The notes under the pieces: model-generated
Database searches by the model: none
Seen by the model: only the letters and a program-made list of their open reading frames with translations
Told to the model about the DNA's origin: nothing
Source of the DNA: Arthrobacter sp. PM3
Lineage (GTDB): Bacteria > Actinomycetota > Actinomycetes > Actinomycetales > Micrococcaceae
DNA: 64,000 nucleotides
Assembly (NCBI RefSeq): GCF_003352915.1
Contig: NZ_CP022314.1
Span: 708,637 to 772,636 of the forward strand
Direction of reading: 5' to 3'
Part shown: piece by piece, positions 28,441 through 37,001 of the stretch
How the letters are laid out: each line of letters starts with the position of its first letter
Position numbering within the stretch: the stretch's first letter is position 1
Made by a program: the position numbers and the translations under genes

Positions 28441-29373
28441 ATGGCTGCTGTCCGCAAGGTCATCATCACCAGCGCCGTCACCGGCGCCATCCACACCCCG
28501 TCCATGTCCCCGCATCTGCCGGTCTCGCCCGATGAGATTGCCGACGCCGCGCTCGGCGCCGCAGAGGCCGGCGCCGCCATTGTGCACATGCACGCCCGCG
28601 ATCCCAGGGACGGCCGCCCCTCGCAGGATCCGGAACACTTCGCGCCCATCCTGGACAAGCTCAAGCGCAACACCGACGCCGTCATCAACATCACCACGGG
28701 CGGCTCGCCGCACATGAGCGTGGAGGAACGGATGCGGCCGGCGGCTCTCTTCAAGCCCGAGCTCGCCTCCCTCAACATGGGCTCAATGAACTTCGGGCTG
28801 TACCCGATGCTGGAGCGCTTCACCGAATTCGGCCACGCCTGGGAACGCGAGGGTCTCGAAAAGAGCCGGGACCTCGTCTTCAAGAACACCTTCCAGGACA
28901 TCGAAACGATTCTGGGGATCGGCAACGAGAACGGCACGCGCTTCGAATTCGAGTGCTACGACATCTCGCACCTGAACAACCTCGCCCACTTCCACGCCCG
29001 CGGACTGGCCCGCGGCCCGCTGTTCGTCCAGTCTGTCTTTGGCTTGCTCGGCGGCATCGGCGCCCACCCCGAGGACCTGATGCACATGCGCCGCACCGCG
29101 GACCGGCTGCTGGGCCAGGACTACGAATGGTCCATCCTGGGTGCCGGCAAGAACCAGATGCCGCTGGCCACGATTGGCGCCGCCATGGGCTCCCACGTCC
29201 GTGTGGGACTGGAGGATTCCCTCTGGATCGGTCCCGGACAGCTCGCCGCTTCGAACGCCGAACAGGTCACCCGGATCCGCACCATCCTGGAGGCCCTCAA
29301 CTTTGAGGTCGCCACGCCCGACGAGGCCCGGCAGATGCTGCAGCTCAAGGGCCGCGACAACGTGGGGTTCTGA
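28441..29373 (+). CDS. Beta-keto acid cleavage enzyme (BKACE, DUF849)
   Basis: This 310-aa TIM-barrel protein belongs to the 3-keto-5-aminohexanoate cleavage family. These Zn enzymes react a beta-keto acid with acetyl-CoA to give acetoacetate and a new acyl-CoA. The metal-binding His pair is in IVHMHARDP (about residues 44-46), TTGGS follows strand 3, and the catalytic region SHVRVGLEDSLW (about 248-259) is intact. GAAGGAGA precedes the start, 18 bp after the SDR gene. With the SDR and a glycerate kinase beside it, glyceryl-CoA is a likely product, fitting deoxyribonate breakdown. Confidence 0.9.
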   Translation: MAAVRKVIITSAVTGAIHTPSMSPHLPVSPDEIADAALGAAEAGAAIVHMHARDPRDGRPSQDPEHFAPILDKLKRNTDAVINITTGGSPHMSVEERMRPAALFKPELASLNMGSMNFGLYPMLERFTEFGHAWEREGLEKSRDLVFKNTFQDIETILGIGNENGTRFEFECYDISHLNNLAHFHARGLARGPLFVQSVFGLLGGIGAHPEDLMHMRRTADRLLGQDYEWSILGAGKNQMPLATIGAAMGSHVRVGLEDSLWIGPGQLAASNAEQVTRIRTILEALNFEVATPDEARQMLQLKGRDNVGF

Positions 29374-29377
29374 TCCC

Positions 29378-30406
29378 GTGAACATCCTCGTGGCCCCGGA
29401 CAGCTTCAAGGGCACGTTCAGCGCGGCCGAGGTCGCCGCGCACATCGCGGCGGGCATCCGGTCCGCCGGCGGCGCCGCCCGCGAACTGCCCGTGGCCGAC
29501 GGCGGCGAGGGCACCTTCGAGGCGCTCGCCGCCGGGCTGGATGCCCGGCCCGTCCGGGTCGCCACCGTAGGTCCGTGGGGCGAACCGGTCGACGCGGTGA
29601 TCGGGCTGACCGACGGCGGAACCGCCGTCGTCGAACTTGCGGCCGCGAGCGGCCTGAACCTGCCCTCCTGCACGGGCCGGGACCCGGTCGCGGCCAGCAC
29701 CTACGGCACCGGCGTACTGATCGCGGAGGCCGCCCGCTACGGCGCACGGCGCATCCTGGTGGCGGCCGGCGGCTCGGCCACGACCGACGGCGGCGTCGGG
29801 GCCATCGCCGCAATCGAGGACCGCGGGGGGATTCTCGGCGCGGAGATCGTGGTCCTCAGCGACGTCACGACCCGTTTCAGCGACGCGGCCCGGGTTTTCG
29901 GTCCGCAGAAAGGCGCCGGGCAGGACACGGTCGGGCTGCTCACGCGCAGGCTGGACATGCTCGCCGAGTCGTTCGCCCACGACTACGGGCGTGATCCGCG
30001 GCCGGTGGACCGCACCGGCGCAGCCGGCGGGTTCTCCGGCGGCCTGTGGGCCCGCTACGGCGCCAGCCTGGTTTCGGGAGCGGATTATGTGCTGGACCTG
30101 CTGGGCTTCGATGCACACCTGGCCGGGAGCAGCGCGGTGGTGGTCGGCGAGGGCCGGCTGGATTCCCAGACCGGCCAGGGAAAGATCATTGCCGCCATCC
30201 TGGCCCGGGCAGGCACCACGCCCGTGTACGCCGTGGTGGGATCGGTGGATCCGGACTTTGGCGCCGCCGCCGACCGTTTTGCCGGCATCATCGTGGCCGG
30301 AACTCCTGCCGCAATGGCAGCCGCGGGCGCTGAACTGGCCGGGGTGGTCCCGCAGTCTCCCCGGCCGCGGGACATGCCCTCCGTTAGGGCTCACCAGTGG
30401 ACATAG
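29378..30406 (+). CDS. Second glycerate kinase, C-terminus supplied by a repeat
   Basis: This 342-aa glycerate kinase has the family start VAPDSFKGTFSA, the PVADGGEGTFEAL motif and AAGGSATTDGGVGA. It starts at GTG 29378, four bases after the BKACE stop, so it is tightly coupled. It differs clearly from glxK at 9.4 kb and is shorter. Its last 12 or so residues (RDMPSVRAHQWT) and its stop codon are encoded by the start of a 134-bp tandem repeat, so the original end has been replaced. The core looks complete, so it is probably active. Confidence 0.88.
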   Translation: MNILVAPDSFKGTFSAAEVAAHIAAGIRSAGGAARELPVADGGEGTFEALAAGLDARPVRVATVGPWGEPVDAVIGLTDGGTAVVELAAASGLNLPSCTGRDPVAASTYGTGVLIAEAARYGARRILVAAGGSATTDGGVGAIAAIEDRGGILGAEIVVLSDVTTRFSDAARVFGPQKGAGQDTVGLLTRRLDMLAESFAHDYGRDPRPVDRTGAAGGFSGGLWARYGASLVSGADYVLDLLGFDAHLAGSSAVVVGEGRLDSQTGQGKIIAAILARAGTTPVYAVVGSVDPDFGAAADRFAGIIVAGTPAAMAAAGAELAGVVPQSPRPRDMPSVRAHQWT

Positions 30407-30750
30407 GCCCACTCTGCGCATTCCTGGGCTCGAAGATTGGGCATGCCCCCGCGCGCCCGGCCTCAGGACTGGGCATGTCCCCCCATTGCCCCGCCCGAAG
30501 GCCGGGCATGTCCTCCGTGAGGGCCGACCAGTGGACATAGGCCCACTCTGCGCATTCCTGGGCTCGAAGATTGGGCATGCCCCCGCGCGCCCGGCCTCAG
30601 GACTGGGCATGTCCCCCCATTGCCCCGCCCGAAGGCCGGGCATGTCCTCCGTGAGGGCCGACCAGTGGACATAGGCCCACTCTGCGCATTCCTGGGCTCG
30701 AAGGTTGGGCATGTCCCCGCGGGAGGGCGCGAAAAATGGGCATGTCCCTC
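30365..30750. repeat. 134-bp tandem repeat with ATG-cored motifs, locus B
   Basis: Two units (30397-30530 and 30531-30664) are identical over 134 bp by eye. A partial third unit runs from 30665, diverging after about 45 bp, and a related partial stretch precedes the first. Each unit contains GTGGACATAGG, GGGCATGCCC, GGGCATGTCC twice. The same building blocks occur at 24.7-25.0 kb. Confidence 0.92.
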
Positions 30751-30837
30751 GGAGAGGGACCGGGGCGGAAAGAGCGGTGCGGCGGCCGGGTCCCCCAAGG
30801 AACCGGCCACCGCACCAATCACTCCCACCAGGAAAGC

Positions 30838-30865
30838 TTGTCACATGTTTGACAAAATTGTCACA
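30838..30865. promoter_or_regulatory. Operator-like sites upstream of the AhpD-like gene
   Basis: TTGTCACA occurs at 30838 and 30858, 20 bp apart, and TGACAA (30850-30855) pairs with TTGTCA (30858-30863) as a palindrome. This suggests a dimeric repressor site controlling the AhpD-like gene. Confidence 0.45.
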
Positions 30866-30896
30866 CGACGCTCCGCGGCGCAGTGAAGCTCGTCGG

Positions 30897-30902
30897 TAAT
30901 GT
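30897..30902 (+). promoter_or_regulatory. -10 box placed for a leaderless transcript
   Basis: TAATGT ends 7 nt before the ATG at 30910. No ribosome site lies between. Confidence 0.45.
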
Positions 30903-30909
30903 GGATTCC

Positions 30910-31416
30910 ATGAACGAAACCGCGGCACCGCAGAATCCCGAGCACCGGAGGGTCTTTCTTGACAAGGAGCACCCCGCTGCTTGGCGCGCACTGAACGGGC
31001 TGGGCCTGAAGGCCAAGGAGGCGGCCGCCGAGGCCGGGCTGGACGGGAAGTTGATCGAGCTTCTGAATGTCCGCATCTCGCAGATCAACGGCTGCGCCTT
31101 CTGCCTGGACCTGCATGTGGGCGATGCCCTTAAGAACGGCGAATCGCCCCAACGCCTCGCGGTCCTGCCGGCATGGCGGGACACCCCGCTGTTCTCCGAG
31201 AAGGAACGCGCGGCCCTGACGCTTGCCGAGGCCATCACCTCCATTTCCGATGCCCACGCCCGCGATCACGAGGGCGCCCAGGCCCGGAAGCACCTGACGG
31301 CCGAGGAATTTTCCGCCGTCAGCTGGCTGGCCATCACGATGAACGCGTTCAACCGGGTCTCCATCGTCAGCCAGCACCCGGTCCGTCCACCCCGCGGCGC
31401 AGCCGCCCAGGATTAA
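30910..31416 (+). CDS. AhpD-like carboxymuconolactone decarboxylase family protein
   Basis: This 168-aa protein belongs to the alkylhydroperoxidase AhpD-like group. The active-site motif CxxCxxxH is present as CAFCLDLH (about residues 58-65), preceded by RISQING. Members reduce peroxides through the Cys pair. I choose the ATG at 30910 because of the -10 box just before it; an in-frame GTG at 30883 would add nine residues. Palindromic sites upstream suggest repressor control, perhaps by an oxidation-sensing regulator. Its stop codon lies in the first unit of a 22-bp duplication. Confidence 0.88.
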   Translation: MNETAAPQNPEHRRVFLDKEHPAAWRALNGLGLKAKEAAAEAGLDGKLIELLNVRISQINGCAFCLDLHVGDALKNGESPQRLAVLPAWRDTPLFSEKERAALTLAEAITSISDAHARDHEGAQARKHLTAEEFSAVSWLAITMNAFNRVSIVSQHPVRPPRGAAAQD

Positions 31417-31442
31417 CCCTGCAGCCGCCCAGGATTAACCCC
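31399..31442. repeat. 22-bp direct duplication across a stop codon
   Basis: A 22-bp unit (31399-31420) that contains the TAA stop of the AhpD-like gene is repeated at once (31421-31442) with one difference at the last base. Confidence 0.85.
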
Positions 31443-31468
31443 GCGGAGCCCCCAAACGTGACCCGCAC

Positions 31469-32518
31469 CTACGCCGGGTAAATCGCCACCGCCGCGGCCT
31501 TGACCACGAAGTAGGCCTCCAGCCCCGGGGCCAGGCCGAGGTCCGCGGAGGCCGCCGGCGTGATGTCGGCCGCCAGGTCCCCTGCCCGGACGCGGACCTG
31601 GTCCCCGTGCGGTTCGAGGTCCGTGATCGTCACCCGGAACGAGTTCCGCGGGCTGCCGTGCGCCTCGCTGAGGAATACGGAGACGGCCGACGGCGCAAAG
31701 GCGGCCACGCCGGCCTGCCCGGGGATCAGGGGGTCATCATGCTGCCCGGCAAATTCCAGGCCCTCGGCGGAACGGATGCCGGCCGCGGTCACGGTTCCCG
31801 ATACCAGGTTCAGCCCCGCCAGGCCGGCGGCGAAGCGGCTCCGCGGCCGCCGGAGCACCTCACGGACGGGGCCCTCCTCGCTGATCCGGCCGCCTTCCAG
31901 GACAATCACCCGGTCCGCGAGCATGTAGGCGTCCAGGACGTCATGGGTGACAATGACGGCGCGGCGCCCGGCGAGGACGCGCTTGAGCAACCGGCGCAGC
32001 AGCGGCGCGGCGTGAACATCGAGGGCCGCCATGGGCTCATCGAGCAGCAGGAGGTCGGGGGCGGCGGCCAGCGCACGCGCCACGGCCACCCGCTGCGCCT
32101 GCCCGCCGGACAGTTCCCCGGGCCGCCGGGCTGCGAGCGCGGCGGCGTCGACTTCGGCCAGCCAGTGCCGCGCCGTTTCCCGGGCCGCGGCTATGCCCAT
32201 GCCGGCGCTCCGGGGTCCGAAGGCGACGTTGTCCAGCGCGCTCAAGTGCGGAAACAACAGCGGCTCCTGCGCCAGGAGGGCCGTCCCGCGGCGGTGGGGC
32301 GCCGTCCACGTGTTCGCCCCGGGGCCGAGATCGAACAGGATCCTGCCGTCCACCTCGCACCTGCCGGCATCCGGGCGGAGCAGGCCCGCCATGACGGCGA
32401 GCAGCGTGGACTTGCCCGCTCCGTTGGGGCCCAGGACCGCGAGGGTTTCGCCCGCCGCCAGGCTCAGGGAGACGTCGAAGCCGCGGGCAGCGATGGCGGC
32501 ATCAATCCGGACGCTCAC
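31469..32518 (-). CDS. modC: Molybdate ABC transporter ATP-binding protein
   Basis: This 349-aa ATPase powers molybdate import. Walker A is GPNGAGKST (about 33-41), the signature is [15 protein letters not shown], and Walker B is [13 protein letters not shown]-terminal TOBE (MOP) domain from about residue 285 ([17 protein letters not shown]) is typical of ModC. It overlaps modB by 4 bp. It is the last gene of the minus-strand run HTH-TOBE, modA, modB, modC. Confidence 0.93.
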   Translation of the reverse strand: MSVRIDAAIAARGFDVSLSLAAGETLAVLGPNGAGKSTLLAVMAGLLRPDAGRCEVDGRILFDLGPGANTWTAPHRRGTALLAQEPLLFPHLSALDNVAFGPRSAGMGIAAARETARHWLAEVDAAALAARRPGELSGGQAQRVAVARALAAAPDLLLLDEPMAALDVHAAPLLRRLLKRVLAGRRAVIVTHDVLDAYMLADRVIVLEGGRISEEGPVREVLRRPRSRFAAGLAGLNLVSGTVTAAGIRSAEGLEFAGQHDDPLIPGQAGVAAFAPSAVSVFLSEAHGSPRNSFRVTITDLEPHGDQVRVRAGDLAADITPAASADLGLAPGLEAYFVVKAAAVAIYPA

Positions 32519-33357
32519 GGCACCACCTTCTCCGGCGCCGACGGCAACTCCGGCGCCCCGCCTCCGCCGGTTCCCGGCGGGCGCCGGTAGGACAGTCCGA
32601 CGACGGCGACGGCCACCGCGACTAGGACCAGTGAAAGCGCGACGGCGGCGTCGGCGTCGGTCTCACGCTGCAGGTAGATCTCCAGCGGAAGGGTGCGGGT
32701 GACGCCCTGCAGGCTTCCGGCGAACGTGAGCGTGGCGCCGAACTCGCCCAGGCTGCGCGCGAAGGAGAGCACGGCTCCGGACGCGAGCCCCGGCAGCACC
32801 AGTGGAAGGGTCACCCGGCGCAGCACCGTGGTGGGGCGGGCCCCAAGCGTCGCGGCGACGGCCTCGTACCGGCTCCCGGCCGAGCGCAGCGCCCCCTCGA
32901 GGCTCACCACGAGGAACGGGAGCGCCACGAAGGCCTGGGCGAGGACCACCGCCGTCGTGGAAAACGCGATCTGGATGCCGGCGACCTGCAGCGAGCGCCC
33001 GAGCAGCCCCTGCCTGCCAAAGGTGTAAAGCAGCGCGATGCCCCCAACGACGGGCGGCAGGACCAGCGGCAGCAGGACGAAGGAGCGCAGCAGCCGCTGC
33101 CCGCGGAACTGCGCGCGGGCCAGGACGAGCGCCAGCGGGACGCCAAGCACGAGGCACAGGACCGTGCTCGCCGCCGAGGTGCGCAGGCTCAGTCCCAGGG
33201 CGGTCAGGGACGCGTCCGAGGTGATCAACGGGACGAACTGCGCCCAGTTGACCCGCGCGACGACGGCGGCGAGGGGAAGGAGGACGAATACTGCCCCCAC
33301 CGCGGCGACGCCATAGATCCACCGTGGAATCCCCGCGTACCCGCCGCCGTGCCTCAT
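32515..33357 (-). CDS. modB: Molybdate ABC transporter permease
   Basis: This 280-aa inner-membrane permease has about six membrane segments. The ABC coupling motif [21 protein letters not shown] (in part) and the [13 protein letters not shown] motif near the C-terminus are typical of ModB. The start ATG at 33357 fits the family length; a longer open frame upstream overlaps modA and has no family similarity. The C-terminal tail of about 30 residues is Gly/Pro-rich. It is 7 bp after modA and overlaps modC. Confidence 0.93.
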   Translation of the reverse strand: MRHGGGYAGIPRWIYGVAAVGAVFVLLPLAAVVARVNWAQFVPLITSDASLTALGLSLRTSAASTVLCLVLGVPLALVLARAQFRGQRLLRSFVLLPLVLPPVVGGIALLYTFGRQGLLGRSLQVAGIQIAFSTTAVVLAQAFVALPFLVVSLEGALRSAGSRYEAVAATLGARPTTVLRRVTLPLVLPGLASGAVLSFARSLGEFGATLTFAGSLQGVTRTLPLEIYLQRETDADAAVALSLVLVAVAVAVVGLSYRRPPGTGGGGAPELPSAPEKVVP

Positions 33358-33364
33358 GCGGTGC

Positions 33365-34147
33365 TCACGGTGCGCCGAACCCGGCATCGGCCAGGACCTT
33401 TTTGCCCTCGGCGCCGGTGACCAGCGCGCTGAAGGCAGCCGCCAGTTCCTTGTTCCTGCTGGAACCCACGGTGGCGATGGGGTACACGTTGACGGCCTTG
33501 CCCGCTTCGGCGAAGGGGATTCCCTTGACCTTGTCACCGGCGGCCTTCACGTCCGTGACATAGACGATGCCGGCGTCGGCCTCGCCCGAGGTCACCTTGC
33601 CCAGAACGTCGGTGACGGAGGATTCCTCGCTGACCGGTTTCAGCGTCACGCCGGTGGCTTTTTCGACGGCGGCCGTGGCGGCGCCGCAGGGCACCTGGCC
33701 GGCGCACACCACCACCCGGACGCCCGGGCGGGCGAGGTCGGCGAAGGACGCGATCGACGCCGGGTTGGCCGGCGGGACTGCGATCGCCAGCACGTTGGTG
33801 GCGAAATTCGCGGCTGCACCATCCAGCAGACCGGCATCGGCGAGCTTGGTCATGTTCCTGGTGTCGGCCGACGCGAACACATCGGCGGGGGCTCCCTGGC
33901 TGATTTGGGTGACGAGGTCGGAGGAGCCGGCGAAACTCAGAGCCACTTTGGTGCCCGGGTGGCCCTCTTCAAAGGTGGCCGCAAGCTTGGTGAAGGGTGC
34001 CTTGAGCGAGGCGGCGGCAAACACGGTGAGGGTCCTCCCGGAGTCCCCGGCTGCAGGATTCCGGTCTGCCGGTGCGGCGCAAGCTGCGGCGGCACCGGAC
34101 ACGGCCGCGGCCATGACGACGGCGGCAATCCTGTTGCCCAGCTTCAT
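33365..34147 (-). CDS. modA: Molybdate-binding lipoprotein
   Basis: This 260-aa binding protein captures molybdate or tungstate. It has a signal with an A-A-C lipobox-like end (Cys23 or so), then [39 protein letters not shown] and [12 protein letters not shown], all ModA landmarks. It starts by ATGA overlap with the HTH-TOBE gene stop. Two later Cys ([11 protein letters not shown]) may form a disulfide; this pair is common in actinobacterial ModA. Confidence 0.93.
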   Translation of the reverse strand: MKLGNRIAAVVMAAAVSGAAAACAAPADRNPAAGDSGRTLTVFAAASLKAPFTKLAATFEEGHPGTKVALSFAGSSDLVTQISQGAPADVFASADTRNMTKLADAGLLDGAAANFATNVLAIAVPPANPASIASFADLARPGVRVVVCAGQVPCGAATAAVEKATGVTLKPVSEESSVTDVLGKVTSGEADAGIVYVTDVKAAGDKVKGIPFAEAGKAVNVYPIATVGSSRNKELAAAFSALVTGAEGKKVLADAGFGAP

Positions 34148-34554
34148 GCGATGCCCTTTCCCTTGGGTGTTTCGATGATCACGGTGGTGGCTTTCACGAC
34201 GGCGGTCGCCACGGAGCCGAGCTCCAGCCCGAGGTCGCGCACGGCCTCGCTGCTCATCAGGGACACCACGCGGAACGGTCCGCACTGCAGCTCCACCTGC
34301 GCCATCACGGTGTCCGCCGTAATGGCGGTGACGAGTCCGACGAAACGGTTCCGGGCCGAACTTCCCACTTGGGCCGGATCGTCGGGAAGCTGGGCCTGGT
34401 CCCGGGCCAGTTTCGCCAGTTCCAGGCCGTCCACTGCCAGGCGGCCGGCATCGTCCTTGAGAGGCGTCAGGCTTCCCTGCTCAATCCAGCGCCGGACGGT
34501 GTCGTCGCTGACGCCGAGGAACCGGGCCGCTTCGGAGACGCGAATATTAGGCAT
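34144..34554 (-). CDS. HTH-TOBE molybdate-responsive regulator
   Basis: This 136-aa protein has an N-terminal MerR/excisionase-like helix-turn-helix (about 4-50, VSEAARFLGVSDDTVRRWIEQG) and a C-terminal single TOBE/MOP domain (about 66-132) that binds molybdate. It is a compact alternative to ModE. It is the first gene of the mod operon, overlapping modA by 4 bp, so it is placed for autoregulation by molybdate. A TATAGT box lies 6 nt before its ATG; the GGGGG between may serve as ribosome site or the transcript may be leaderless. Confidence 0.85.
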   Translation of the reverse strand: MPNIRVSEAARFLGVSDDTVRRWIEQGSLTPLKDDAGRLAVDGLELAKLARDQAQLPDDPAQVGSSARNRFVGLVTAITADTVMAQVELQCGPFRVVSLMSSEAVRDLGLELGSVATAVVKATTVIIETPKGKGIA

Positions 34555-34560
34555 GCCCCC

Positions 34561-34566
34561 ACTATA
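34561..34566 (-). promoter_or_regulatory. -10 box of the mod operon
   Basis: TATAGT on the minus strand ends 6 nt before the ATG at 34554. Confidence 0.55.
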
Positions 34567-34749
34567 TTCCTCATTTGCGGAAGAATCCGCCGCTCAGCAC
34601 CGCAAAGGCCACGCAACGGTGCTGCCAGGACGGCGCGTCGGGTGCTGCCCTGCCCCGGCGGCCGTAAGACATTTGCCATGGCCTGCGGCGGCGCACCACC
34701 GTAGGCTTTGGACTGGGGCGGAGCCGCGGTCAGGCGAGGGAGCACTGCC

Positions 34750-36087
34750 ATGAAGTGGGTCAGGCCGGGTCATCCGGAGTACGACGAAACACGAAAAGTC
34801 TTCAATACGATGATCGACCGCCATCCGGCCGTCATCGCCCGATGCGCAGGCCCGGCCGACGTCGCCGAGGCCCTGGCCTACGCCCGGTCGCACGGCCTCG
34901 ACGTGGCCGTCCGCGCGGGAGGCCATTCGGTGGCCGGGATGTCCACCAATGAGGGCGGCCTGGTGGTGGACGTCCGCCCGATGAAATCGATCACCGTGGA
35001 CCCGGACGGGCAGACCGCCACTGTCGGGGCCGGAGTGACGTGGGGCGAGTTCGACCGTGCCACCCAGGAACACGGCCTGGCCACCACCGGCGGCCGGGCC
35101 TCCACCACCGGTGTCGCGGGGTTCACCCTGGGCGGCGGCTCCGGCTGGCTGGAGCGCAGCTACGGATTCGCCTGCGACAACCTGGTTTCCGTCAACCTCG
35201 TGACCGCGGACGGGGAGCGCGTCACGGCGAGCGCTGCTGAGAACCCGGAGCTGTTCTGGGCCCTGCACGGCGGAGGCGGCAACTTCGGCGTGGCCACGGA
35301 GTTTACGTTCAAACTGCACCGGCTCGGCCCCCAGGTCATGGCCGGGCTCATGCTCTGGCCAGGTGCCGCCGCTGCGGAGATCAGCCGCGGCTACCGGGAC
35401 ATCGCCCTGGCCGCGCCCGACGCCGTCGGCGGCGCACTGGTGTACCTCACCGCCCCGCCGGAGCCGTTTGTCCCCGACGACATGGTGGGCAACCTCGCCG
35501 TGGGAATGGCGTTCCTCTACGCCGGGGACCCGGCCGAAGGCGCCGAACACGCCGAGGCGTTCCGCGCGCTCGGCCCGGCCGTGGACCTTGTGGACGAGAT
35601 GAATTATGCCGATTTCCAGTGCATGATCGATGACCCGCCCAACCTTTATCACTACTGGAGTGCCGACTACCACGATGAGTTGCCGGATGCCGCCCTGGAC
35701 GTGACAGTGGACGCGGCCCGGCACCTTCCCGAGCCGTATTCCCAGCAGCTTATTGTCCGCTGGGGCGGCGCGGTCGCCGGCCCGGCAGCCGCCGGCACTC
35801 CGCTGCAGAACCGCGCCGCCCAGTGGGTTACCCACCCCTATGGAATGGAGGCAACGCCGGCGGCCGCGCAGGACGCCAAGGCGTGGGTGAAGAAGTTCCG
35901 GGCGGACATCGCGCCGTACGCCAACGGCGGGGTCTGGCTGAACTTCGTCGGGGACGAGGGCCAGGACCGCGTCCGGGCCGCGTTCGGCGAGGAAAACTAT
36001 GCCCGGCTGGCGCGGGTGAAGCGCGAGTTCGACCCCGGGAACGTCTTCCACGGCAACCAGAACATCCGTCCCGCCGCCGCGGTGTGA
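34750..36087 (+). CDS. FAD-binding (BBE-type) oxidoreductase
   Basis: This 445-aa flavoprotein has an N-terminal FAD-binding-4 domain with the VRAGGHSVAGMST motif, in which His (about 57) would carry the FAD, and a C-terminal berberine-bridge element with RVKREFDPGNVFHGNQN. The second attachment Cys seen in bicovalent members appears absent at the expected place (GFACDN lies later). Substrates are usually sugars or aromatic alcohols. The chosen ATG has GAGGGAG upstream. It stands alone between the mod operon and the next gene. This could be an oxidase for sugar acids, but nothing here proves it. Confidence 0.88.
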   Translation: MKWVRPGHPEYDETRKVFNTMIDRHPAVIARCAGPADVAEALAYARSHGLDVAVRAGGHSVAGMSTNEGGLVVDVRPMKSITVDPDGQTATVGAGVTWGEFDRATQEHGLATTGGRASTTGVAGFTLGGGSGWLERSYGFACDNLVSVNLVTADGERVTASAAENPELFWALHGGGGNFGVATEFTFKLHRLGPQVMAGLMLWPGAAAAEISRGYRDIALAAPDAVGGALVYLTAPPEPFVPDDMVGNLAVGMAFLYAGDPAEGAEHAEAFRALGPAVDLVDEMNYADFQCMIDDPPNLYHYWSADYHDELPDAALDVTVDAARHLPEPYSQQLIVRWGGAVAGPAAAGTPLQNRAAQWVTHPYGMEATPAAAQDAKAWVKKFRADIAPYANGGVWLNFVGDEGQDRVRAAFGEENYARLARVKREFDPGNVFHGNQNIRPAAAV

Positions 36088-36112
36088 CCCCGGAGGCGGA
36101 CCGGACCGGCGT

Positions 36113-36118
36113 TAGACT
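36113..36118 (+). promoter_or_regulatory. -10 box placed for a leaderless transcript
   Basis: TAGACT ends 6 nt before the ATG at 36125, with no ribosome site between. Confidence 0.6.
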
Positions 36119-36124
36119 GCCTCC

Positions 36125-36994
36125 ATGGCCGTCTATGTCGATCCGCCGCTCTGGCCTGCCCACGGAACCCGCTTCTCCCACCTCGTGTCGGACACGTCCC
36201 TCGAGGAGCTGCACGCTTTCGCCGCCGCCGCCGGCATCCCGGAACGGGCGTTCGACGGCGACCACTATGACGTGGCCGAGGCCCGCTACGGGGACCTCGT
36301 CGCGGCCGGGGCCGTCCCCGTGGAAGGCCGGGTCCTGGTGCGCAAGCTGGTTGCGAGCGGCCTGCGCATCCCGGCCCGGCGGCGCGGGAAAGCACTCCGG
36401 GTTCCGCTCCTGAACCGCTGGAACGAAGTCCTCCCCGGCCACGATGCGCTCTTCCTTGACCTGCTGGACCGCTGGGGCGAAGACCACCGGAAGTACCACG
36501 GCCGCACCCACCTGCTTGCCGTGCTGGAAGCTCTCGACCTGCTGACGGAGCCGGCCCGCCCGGCCCGGACCGTGCTGCTCGCTGCCTGGTTTCACGATGC
36601 CGTCTACCGCGGCATCGCCGGCGAGGATGAGGAAGAGTCGGCCAGGCTGGCCGGCGACCGGCTACACCTCGCCGGACTCCCGGCCGGCGAGGTGGACGAG
36701 GTGGTGCGCCTGGTGCTGATGACGGCGGACCACCGCCCGGATCCCGGAGACGACGCCGGCGCCCTGCTCAGCGACGCCGATCTCTCCGTGCTCGGCGGGG
36801 AACCGGAGGCCTATGCCCGGTACGTGGCCGCCGTCCGGGAAGACTTCGCCCACATCGGCGACGCCGACTTCGCCGCCGGCCGCGCCGCCGTCGTCCGCCA
36901 GCTGCTGCAGCTCGATCCGCTCTTCCACACGGAGCGCGGCCGTGCCCTGTGGCTGGACGCCGCCCGGAGGAACCTGCAGGGCGAACTCAGCTGA
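36125..36994 (+). CDS. DUF4031-HD domain fusion protein
   Basis: This 289-aa protein joins two parts. Residues 1 to about 85 match DUF4031 (VYVDPPLWPAHG; FSHLVSDTSLEELHAFA; DHYDVAEARYG). Residues from about 100 form an HD-type phosphohydrolase with YHGRTHLLAVLE, WFHDAVYRG and LLSDADLSVLGG, which supply the metal-binding His and Asp. DUF4031 proteins are usually about 90 aa and separate. The HD part resembles predicted metal-dependent phosphohydrolases. It is probably read from a leaderless transcript. The joint function is unknown. Confidence 0.82.
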   Translation: MAVYVDPPLWPAHGTRFSHLVSDTSLEELHAFAAAAGIPERAFDGDHYDVAEARYGDLVAAGAVPVEGRVLVRKLVASGLRIPARRRGKALRVPLLNRWNEVLPGHDALFLDLLDRWGEDHRKYHGRTHLLAVLEALDLLTEPARPARTVLLAAWFHDAVYRGIAGEDEEESARLAGDRLHLAGLPAGEVDEVVRLVLMTADHRPDPGDDAGALLSDADLSVLGGEPEAYARYVAAVREDFAHIGDADFAAGRAAVVRQLLQLDPLFHTERGRALWLDAARRNLQGELS

Positions 36995-37001
36995 GCGTTA
37001 C

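Larger units (their letters stand above)
30407..30909. other. Non-coding gap of repeats and a regulatory segment
   Basis: Apart from the 134-bp repeats, the last 100 bp hold two TTGTCACA sites, a TGACAA-AA-TTGTCA palindrome and a -10 box for the AhpD-like gene. No credible gene was found; reading frames across the repeats are repetitive artefacts. Confidence 0.7.

Noticed and set aside
30365..30750. CRISPR array
   Set aside because: The repeats are direct 134-bp units with no unique spacers, and no cas genes are near.
30384..30991. Repetitive open frames over the 134-bp repeats, possible surface protein
   Set aside because: Frames exist on both strands because the unit lacks stops in some phases; no start site or signal peptide fits.
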